Below are positions 54,835 to 64,000 of a stretch of DNA of 64,000 bases, one piece after another. The translations under genes and the position numbers were made by a program. The notes under the pieces were generated by a model that worked only from the letters and a program-made list of their open reading frames with translations, made no database searches and was not told where the DNA came from. Positions within the stretch are counted from its first letter, which is position 1; the number at the start of each line of letters is the position of its first letter. The stretch covers positions 62,001 through 126,000 of the forward strand of contig JAUIMC010000008.1 in NCBI GenBank assembly GCA_030433215.1, given 5' to 3'. Source of the stretch: Alphaproteobacteria bacterium (GTDB taxonomy: Bacteria > Pseudomonadota > Alphaproteobacteria > Caulobacterales > Parvularculaceae).

Positions 54835-56274
54835 ATGACAGGCGAAAACAATATGAGCGGGCGGGAGACAGAGGCGGATCTCTTCAAGCGGTACCATACG
54901 GCGCTGCGCATGCGTGTCGGCGATGCGAAATACACTTCCTGGTTCAAGGATCTCGGCCTTGAAGAATACAGCGAGGAATGCGTGACGTTGTCGACGGGCT
55001 CGGAAGCCAAGCGCGACATGCTCGACCATCGTTTCTTTCCGGTGCTGAAAGAAACCTGGCTGAAAGAAGTCGGACCGTTCCGCAAGATGCGGCTGACGGT
55101 GATGAAGAACGCGCTCAGCGCTTTTGCGGCGCGCATTGACGCGCAGGAAGAACGGCGCGCGGCGGCCGTTGAGACCGTTGCCGCGCCGGCGGCCGCTCCG
55201 CGCGGCCCGAAGGAAGCGAAAGACAAGGACGCGAATTTCGGCGAGCTGGCGACGCCGCTCGATCCGCGCCGCACCTTTTCCTCTTTCGCCGTGGACGCCT
55301 CCAACCGCATCGCCTGGGCCGCCGCCCATGAAGCGCTTTCCGAGGGCCGCGCGCGCGAGCTGATTTACGTTTACGGGCCTTCGGGCGTCGGCAAGACGCA
55401 TATTCTTCAGGCGATCGCGCATGCCTGGCTTGAAGACGACGCGCGCGGAGCCGCCGGCTATGTCACCTATAATAACTTCTCCAACGCCTGCGTCAGCGCG
55501 GTGTGGTCCAATGCGACGGCGGCGCTTCACAAAGCGCTCCTGGCGCACAAGTTTCTCGCTTTTGACGACATTCATTTCTTGAACGGCAAAAATCGGACAC
55601 AGGAGGAATTATTGATCGTGATTGACGCAGCGCTCGACAGCGGCAAGCAGGTCGTCATCGCCGGCGAATTGCCGCCGGCCAAACTCGCCGAGGCGGGCAT
55701 CAACCAGCGCCTCGCGGACCGGCTTGCGGGCGGCATTTGCGCCCCGATCCACCCGGGCGACGAAGCGCTGCGCATGGCGGTCCTGAAAAAGCGCCTGGAG
55801 CAGAGCCCGGCCTCCTGCACCGTCTCGGAAGATGCGCTCGCCTTTATCGCCCGGACCTTCACCCAGTCCATGCGCGAGACCATCGGGGCCTTGAACCAGC
55901 TCCTGTTGATGTATGGCGCGGAAGAGATCGTGGTCGATCTCGATGAAGCGAAATCGGTCCTGAAATCCCGCCTCGAGGACCGCCGCCGGGCGGCCACCAT
56001 CGAGGACGCCATCGCCGCCGGCGCCGAGGCTTTCGGGCTGAAGCTGGAGGATATGACCGGCCGCTCCCAGCCTCAGCGTATCGTGCGCGCCCGTCACGCG
56101 GTGGTCTGGTGCGCCCGCGAGGTCCTCAAAGAGTCGTTCCCGCGCATCGGCAAGGCCCTGAGACGCGATCATACGACCGTCATGTCTTCCTATCGCCGGG
56201 CCCAGGCCCTGATCGAGCGCGACAAGGCGTTTCAGGACGGGGTCAAGCGGATCCGCGAAGCTCTCGAGGGCTAA
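54835..56274 (+). CDS. dnaA: Divergent DnaA, replication initiator
   Basis: 479 residues from ATG 54835 (TTG 54820 and ATG 54853 are alternatives; none has a good Shine-Dalgarno). Domain I is weak but present (YTSWFKDLGLEEYSEECVTL). The AAA+ domain has Walker A YGPSGVGKTHIL in place of the usual GGVGLGKTHL, Walker B FLAFDDIHFLNGKNRTQEE and sensor 2 MRETIGALNQL. Domain IV ends IGKALRRDHTTVMSSYRR: the usual FGGRDHTTV loop is one residue shorter, with FGG replaced by LR, and RPRQ is replaced by RARH. The dnaN-recF-gyrB context confirms identity despite divergence. Confidence 0.92.
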   Translation: MTGENNMSGRETEADLFKRYHTALRMRVGDAKYTSWFKDLGLEEYSEECVTLSTGSEAKRDMLDHRFFPVLKETWLKEVGPFRKMRLTVMKNALSAFAARIDAQEERRAAAVETVAAPAAAPRGPKEAKDKDANFGELATPLDPRRTFSSFAVDASNRIAWAAAHEALSEGRARELIYVYGPSGVGKTHILQAIAHAWLEDDARGAAGYVTYNNFSNACVSAVWSNATAALHKALLAHKFLAFDDIHFLNGKNRTQEELLIVIDAALDSGKQVVIAGELPPAKLAEAGINQRLADRLAGGICAPIHPGDEALRMAVLKKRLEQSPASCTVSEDALAFIARTFTQSMRETIGALNQLLLMYGAEEIVVDLDEAKSVLKSRLEDRRRAATIEDAIAAGAEAFGLKLEDMTGRSQPQRIVRARHAVVWCAREVLKESFPRIGKALRRDHTTVMSSYRRAQALIERDKAFQDGVKRIREALEG

Positions 56275-56532
56275 TTTTCCGCCCTTTGAGGCGGCATAAA
56301 AACCGCTTTGAAAACAGCCCGATACCGGCCCGGCGCCGGCGCGTGAAATACGCGCCGGCGCTAGCTTTTTCGGGGCTTTTTCGGCTATACTCCAGGTGGA
56401 TTTTTCGCCCTTCGATTCGTGTCTTTCGCGCCCTTTCCGACGAGGCGCCGAAGCGCCGGACCGGGGGCTTCAAAATAGCAGCGGCGGGCGTTTTTTCTTC
56501 GCCCGGGATCATTTCGAGAGAGCACTCCGCAT

Positions 56533-57650
56533 ATGAAAGTCACGATTGAACGGTCAGCCCTGTCGAAAGCGCTGGGGCATGTGCAAAGCGTTGTCGAGCG
56601 GCGCAACACGATCCCGATCCTCTCGAACGTCTTGTTGCAGGCCGACGGCGGCGCGCTGACGCTGACCGCCACCGATCTCGACATCGAGATTTCCGAGGAG
56701 GCGCCGGCCGATGTCGCCGGCAAGGGCGCGACCACGGTTTCGGCGCTGACGCTTTTCGAAATCGTCAAGCGTCTGCCTGACGGCGCGCAGGTGCGCCTGG
56801 AGCTGTCAGCGGAAGAGGGCCGGCTTCAGGTCTCTTCGGGGCGCTCGCAATTCTCGCTCGCAGTTCTGCCCGAGGACGATTTCCCGTCGCTGGCGACCGA
56901 GGATCTCGAAACGAAATTCTCCATGCCGACCGCCGATCTGCGCCGCCTTCTCGGCAAGGCGCGCTTTGCGATGTCGCAGGAGGAAACGCGCTATTACCTG
57001 AACGGCGTTTATCTCCACGCCCATACGGAAGGCGATGCGCCGGCGCTGCGCGCCGCGGCGACGGACGGCCACCGGCTGGCGCGCATCGATGCGGGGCTTC
57101 CCGACGGCGCGGCGTCGATGCCCGGCGTCATCGTGCCGCGCAAGGCCATTGCGGAGCTCGGGCGGCTTCTCGAGGACGCGGAAGAGAACGTCGAAATCTC
57201 CGTCTCCCCGGCGAAAATCCGGTTCGGTTTCGGCGCCGGCTATCTGACGTCGAAACTCATCGACGGCTCGTTCCCCGATTACGAGCGCGTCATCCCGAAA
57301 GGCAACACCAACGTCCTGCGCGTCGAAACCAAAGATTTCTCGCAGGCCGTGGATCGCGTCTCCACCGTCTCGGCGGACCGCACGCGCTCGGTGAAGCTCG
57401 CGCTCGAGGCGGACCGGCTGCGCCTTACCGTCAACAATCCCGAGGCGGGTTCGGCGCTTGAAGAGCTTTCCGTCGATTATGGCGGCGATGCTTTGGAGAT
57501 CGGGTTCAACGCGCGCTATCTTCTCGATGTCGCGCAGCAGATCGACGGCGAGACCGCGACCTTCCGGCTCGCCGATCCGTCCTCGCCCACGGTCATTCTC
57601 GATGAAGAGGATGAGCACGCGCTTTACGTTCTCATGCCGCTAAGGGTCTG

Positions 57651-57651
<1 letters not shown>
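56533..57651 (+). CDS. dnaN: DnaN, DNA polymerase III sliding clamp
   Basis: 372 residues. MKVTIERSALSKALGHVQSVVERRNTIPILSNVLLQADGG, LTATDLDIEISEE, the peptide-binding C-terminus HALYVLMPLRV and three repeated clamp domains identify the beta clamp. It confers processivity on Pol III. A 258-base gap after dnaA contains no gene; recF follows with a one-base overlap (TGATG). Confidence 0.98.
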
Positions 57652-61303
<3,652 letters not shown>

Positions 61304-61307
61304 CGGC

Positions 61308-62279
61308 CTAGTTGTCGTTCGCCGCTTCGACGCCGTAGCGCGTCACCTCATAGCCGCGAGCTTCGAGCAGCGCCGGCACGGAATCGTCGCCCACGAGGTG
61401 TCCCGCCCCGACCGCGACGAAACCCTTGCCGCTCTCGGCTTTTAAAACCGCGTCGAGCTGTTCGACCCAGTTGCGGTTGCGCTCTGCGAGGAGGCTTTCA
61501 TAAACCGCCGGCGCCATGTCGCGCATGTCCTCGTTCATCTGCGCGTCGATGACGCCGAGATCGGCGTTCGCCCAGGCGCGGTAAAGATCGTCAAAGGATT
61601 CTTCCTGCTCGTCCCAGTCGCGAATGGTGAGGATGAGGAGGTTCTTTTCCACTTCCGGCTCGAGCGTGGTGAAGAGGGCGAGCTGTTCCTGGATGGTTTC
61701 GAAGAACCGCACGTCCTTGCCGGCGGCTTTCGCCTCTTTCATGAGAACGCTGTCGGCGCCGTGGCTCGGGTCGAAGCCCTGATTGATGATGAACTGAACG
61801 CTGAGGCTCAAAAAGGCGTTCCAAGGGCGCATGGTGTCGATTGCGGCGAAGGGCAGCTTCACTTCGTTTGCGATCTCGCGCAGTTTTTGCGCGTCCGCCT
61901 CGTTGAGCATGCCTGACAATGTCACGCCGCGCTTGTTGAAGCCTTGCGTCATGACCGTGTTGACGGTGATGGCCTCCGCTCCGGGCGTGTCGGCCTCGAC
62001 TTCGAAATAGACGACATCCGCTTCGCTGAAGGCGGCGTTGAGGGCGTCCCGGCGCCAGTCGAGGCCCGGGGGCAGGATGTGGAAGGTCCCGAACAGGACG
62101 TAATCGGAATCGGCGTCCCGCACCCGCCACATGGCCGGCGCCGCGATTTCCGCGCCCATCTCTTCGGCTTTCGGCGGTTGCGCCTTGCCGGCTTGGGCTT
62201 GGGGCGCCTGCGCGGCGGCTGGGAGCGATCCGGCGCTGAGGACGGCGGCGCTGGCGGCGGCGAAAAGATGTTTCATCAC
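61308..62279 (-). CDS. TraB/GumN family secreted protein
   Basis: 323 residues with a signal peptide (KHLFAAASAAVLSAGSLPAAAQA). MWRVRDADSDYVLFGTFHILPPGLDWR and the C-terminal GFVAVGAGHLVGDDSVPALLEARGYEV are the paired TraB/GumN motifs (GTFH and GHLVG). They form a Tiki/EreA-like metalloprotein fold; a peptidase role is proposed for relatives but not shown for bacteria. It converges on gyrB with a 4-base gap. Confidence 0.9.
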   Translation of the reverse strand: MMKHLFAAASAAVLSAGSLPAAAQAPQAQAGKAQPPKAEEMGAEIAAPAMWRVRDADSDYVLFGTFHILPPGLDWRRDALNAAFSEADVVYFEVEADTPGAEAITVNTVMTQGFNKRGVTLSGMLNEADAQKLREIANEVKLPFAAIDTMRPWNAFLSLSVQFIINQGFDPSHGADSVLMKEAKAAGKDVRFFETIQEQLALFTTLEPEVEKNLLILTIRDWDEQEESFDDLYRAWANADLGVIDAQMNEDMRDMAPAVYESLLAERNRNWVEQLDAVLKAESGKGFVAVGAGHLVGDDSVPALLEARGYEVTRYGVEAANDN

Positions 62280-62505
62280 GGGAGCTCGGGACCTCTCATG
62301 GCTGCGCAGGGGAGCCGCGCGGAAAAAGGGCGTTCACCCTATCTGGCGCCTTCATCCTGGCGCATCAAGTGGGCGAAATCAGGGCCGCGCGCGGGCCTAG
62401 GCCGTGCCGCTGAGGTCGTGCAGCCGGGGTCGTGTGCTCGGGGCCCTGCGGGGCTCCGCGCTTGCGGGGGGCGCCTCAATCGCGTAAACCCCGGAACCTC
62501 AAGCC

Positions 62506-62582
<77 letters not shown>

Positions 62583-62718
62583 TTTTTATATCTCGCGCCG
62601 GTTCGCTTCGCGAACGGCTCCGATGGGGCGCCCTGGCGGGGCGGCGCGCAGTCGCGCTTTGAAGCGCTGCCTAAAACGACTTTTCTTTTCGCTCGCTGCG
62701 GTTTGCGCGAGTCTATTG

Positions 62719-63216
62719 TTATGCGTGGCCGGCCTGGTGATAGGCGCGGACCACCTCGAACGGCTTCTTCGGCGCGGCGGCGCTTTCGAGGACTACCGGC
62801 GGCGCCTCGATCGTAAAACCTCCCGCCTTGAAACTGTGCGCCACGGTGTTGGCGGCGGCGCGGCCCATCTCCTCGCCGCGCCCGCCCATGAGCCAGCGCA
62901 GATGTGCGTCCCGGCGCGCCGCGTCGTCATCCTGGGCGGCGGCGAGCATGGCGACGATGCTGAGCTCGTCGCAGGTGACGCCGCAGCAGCCGGGCGCCGC
63001 GAGGCAGATGCGCCGGGCCCCTTCCGACCCCAGCGCGCGCGCCAGAAAGCGAAGTCCGCCGAGCGCCGGCGTTCCGTAATCGCCGAACGCCGTCTTGAAG
63101 CCGCGCACCACGACATCGCAGCGTCCCTGGCCGAGCGCCGCGGCGCGAAAGCCCCAGACGGCGTAGCCGCCGCCGTCGCCGAGACTGGGGATGGTGATTT
63201 GAGCGACAAAAGCCAT
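62719..63216 (-). CDS. DUF6628-like protein, possibly iron-regulated
   Basis: 165 residues from the ATG at 63216. AFVAQITIPSLGDGGGYAVWGFRAAALGQGRCDVVVRGFKTAFGDYG, LRFLARALGSEGARRICLAAPGCCGVTCDELSIVAML and LRWLMGGRGEE resemble what I remember of DUF6628 proteins in sphingomonads and relatives; the paired cysteines in APGCCGVTC are a conserved feature. Function unknown. A Fur-like palindrome lies 53 bases upstream of the start, suggesting iron control. The family match is moderate. Confidence 0.65.
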   Translation of the reverse strand: MAFVAQITIPSLGDGGGYAVWGFRAAALGQGRCDVVVRGFKTAFGDYGTPALGGLRFLARALGSEGARRICLAAPGCCGVTCDELSIVAMLAAAQDDDAARRDAHLRWLMGGRGEEMGRAAANTVAHSFKAGGFTIEAPPVVLESAAAPKKPFEVVRAYHQAGHA

Positions 63217-63268
63217 GGCGCGGCTCCCTTCCGGTTTCGCCCGGCAAGGCGGGCGTCGGGACACTTTA

Positions 63269-63291
63269 TTGCAAATGAGAATTATTCGCAA
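63269..63291. promoter_or_regulatory. Fur/Irr-like iron box upstream of the DUF6628-like gene
   Basis: A 23-bp near-palindrome begins TTGCAAATGAG and ends AATTATTCGCAA. Eight of eleven base pairs are symmetric, with TTGC/GCAA ends and ATGAGAATTATT in the centre, close to Fur boxes. It sits 53 bases before the gene start. A regulator is not in the window. Confidence 0.6.
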
Positions 63292-63340
63292 TACAAAAGC
63301 GGCGCTTTGTTTCCCATAGGTCCGGGGCCTTGCCCGGCCA

Positions 63341-63400
63341 GTCTCTGGACAAGTTGTCTCTGGCAAAGCTGTCCCCGGTCAAGCTGCCTGTGGCCAGGCG
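63341..63400 (+). repeat. 15-bp degenerate tandem repeat
   Basis: Four consecutive 15-base units: GTCTCTGGACAAGTT, GTCTCTGGCAAAGCT, GTCCCCGGTCAAGCT and GCCTGTGGCCAGGCG. The unit keeps G-T/C-C, GG and the CAAGCT core; the fourth is the most diverged. It lies in the 63217-63548 gap, which otherwise holds the Fur-like box and the cspA terminator. Confidence 0.65.
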
Positions 63401-63485
63401 CGGCTTTGGCCGGGCGCGCCGTCAGGCGAGACAAGGCCGGCGCCGCCGGGCGCGGGGGACCATCAGCCTACGTATGAAATAGAGG

Positions 63486-63524
63486 AAAAAAAAACCGCCG
63501 CGGGCGAGGGCGCGCGCGGCGGTT
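63486..63524 (-). terminator. Terminator of the cold-shock gene
   Basis: On the minus strand a 10-bp stem AACCGCCGCG/CGCGGCGGTT (63515-63524 with 63493-63502) runs into a T-tract of at least 7. Confidence 0.9.
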
Positions 63525-63548
63525 GATACGCTTAAACGTGGCGGGAAC

Positions 63549-63752
63549 TCAGATTTCCTTCAAATTCCCGGCGGATGTTTTTCCGCGTTGCTCAACAAGT
63601 TCGTACGAGACTTTCTGGCCCTCTTGCAGATCGGCCATGCCCGCTTGCTTGACGGCGGAAATATGCACGAACACGTCTTTGCCGCCATCGTCAGGGGCGA
63701 TAAATCCGTATCCTTTCGTGGCGTTGAACCATTTGACAGCGCCTGTAGCCAT
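63549..63752 (-). CDS. CspA-family cold-shock domain protein
   Basis: 67 residues from the ATG at 63752; AGGAG lies 9 bases upstream, and an upstream in-frame extension is rejected. [33 protein letters not shown] contains both RNP motifs (KGYGFI and VFVHIS). It binds single-stranded RNA and DNA and acts as an RNA chaperone. Which csp paralogue it is cannot be told from sequence. Confidence 0.96.
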   Translation of the reverse strand: MATGAVKWFNATKGYGFIAPDDGGKDVFVHISAVKQAGMADLQEGQKVSYELVEQRGKTSAGNLKEI

Positions 63753-64000
63753 TCTTCGATCTCCTATCATGGCGTCTTCCCCTGGCCTGACCGCGATTTT
63801 CGCGTTTCGGCGAGGGTCTTGGGTCGGCAACCATGTCTTGGGATCTAACGTAACGGCCAGTCTTCCCGGAAAGGAGCGGGGTCGTGATAGACAGTCAAAA
63901 CAAAGTCGCGAAGTAGATTTGAGTACACAGGGCGCTCGCCGTCAAGTTGTGTAGAGTGCGCTGGGTGCGCTAATCGGTAAATACAAATGTCATAATTTAA
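63753..64000 (-). other. Leader region of the cold-shock gene, to the window edge
   Basis: About 248 bases without a supportable gene. Cold-shock genes often have long structured 5' leaders, so much of this may be transcribed. It turns AT-richer near the end (AATACAAATGTCATAATT), where a promoter could lie. Confidence 0.35.

Overview
The window is chromosomal DNA of a GC-rich alphaproteobacterium. The evidence is the tolQRAB-pal-cpoB-tilS-ftsH-folP-glmM gene order, a serC-type leader RNA ahead of serC-serA, an FYDLN acid-tail protein, a class II-like AroA, and a mutM-rpsT-dnaA-dnaN-recF-gyrB block. A Caulobacterales/Parvularculales-like relative is my guess. I see no phage, integrase, classical IS or CRISPR array. 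Nearly all of it is a core chromosome with short accessory islands.

Layout. 0-11.3 kb: cell-envelope Tol-Pal system, then tilS, ftsH, an HD phosphohydrolase, folP and glmM. 11.3-16.6 kb: small regulators (TetR, HxlR), an AhpD-like peroxidase, small secreted and membrane proteins, thiD and a PhzF-family protein. 16.7-21 kb: serC-serA under a serC leader RNA, then purA. 21-29.2 kb: a Tat-exported D-amino-acid-oxidase-like protein whose motifs are circularly permuted, a thioredoxin-like protein, an apparently orphan TPP riboswitch with a very long P3 arm, a phosphodiester glycosidase, an M20 peptidase, a hotdog protein, and a second canonical TPP riboswitch driving a small 4-TM protein plus thiC. 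29.2-31.1 kb: the accessory island. It holds a low-GC orphan gene, a ribbon-helix-helix-like regulator with a perfect palindromic operator, a 38-residue Lys-rich protein, and a DUF559 nuclease bracketed by inverted copies of a double-hairpin repeat. 31.1-39.4 kb: transporters, metY, an acidic repeat lipoprotein, a TPR protein and an aminotransferase. 39.4-44.4 kb: sulfolipid (sqdB) and sulfate-reduction (cysH) genes back to back, then rfbB-rfbD-rfbA for dTDP-sugar synthesis. 44.7-50.9 kb: a PEP-CTERM-like secreted protein, recQ, a GIY-YIG protein, tRNA-Ala, an FYDLN protein, aroA and cmk. 51-61.3 kb: rpsA, mutM, rpsT, an AT-richer intergenic region, a divergent dnaA, dnaN, recF and gyrB. 61.3-64 kb: a TraB/GumN protein, tRNA-Arg, a DUF6628-like gene with a Fur-like box, and a cold-shock protein.

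Connections. Thiamine supply appears three times (thiD, riboswitch-thiC, orphan riboswitch). CysH makes the sulfite that SqdB consumes for UDP-sulfoquinovose, and the two genes diverge from one intergenic region. SerC and SerA are consecutive steps of serine synthesis. The strongest candidates for something undescribed are the repeat-bracketed DUF559 unit, the permuted oxidase, the orphan long-arm TPP riboswitch, the palindrome-controlled RHH/Lys-rich gene pair, and the divergent DnaA next to an AT-richer region with its own 31-bp palindrome and no canonical DnaA boxes.
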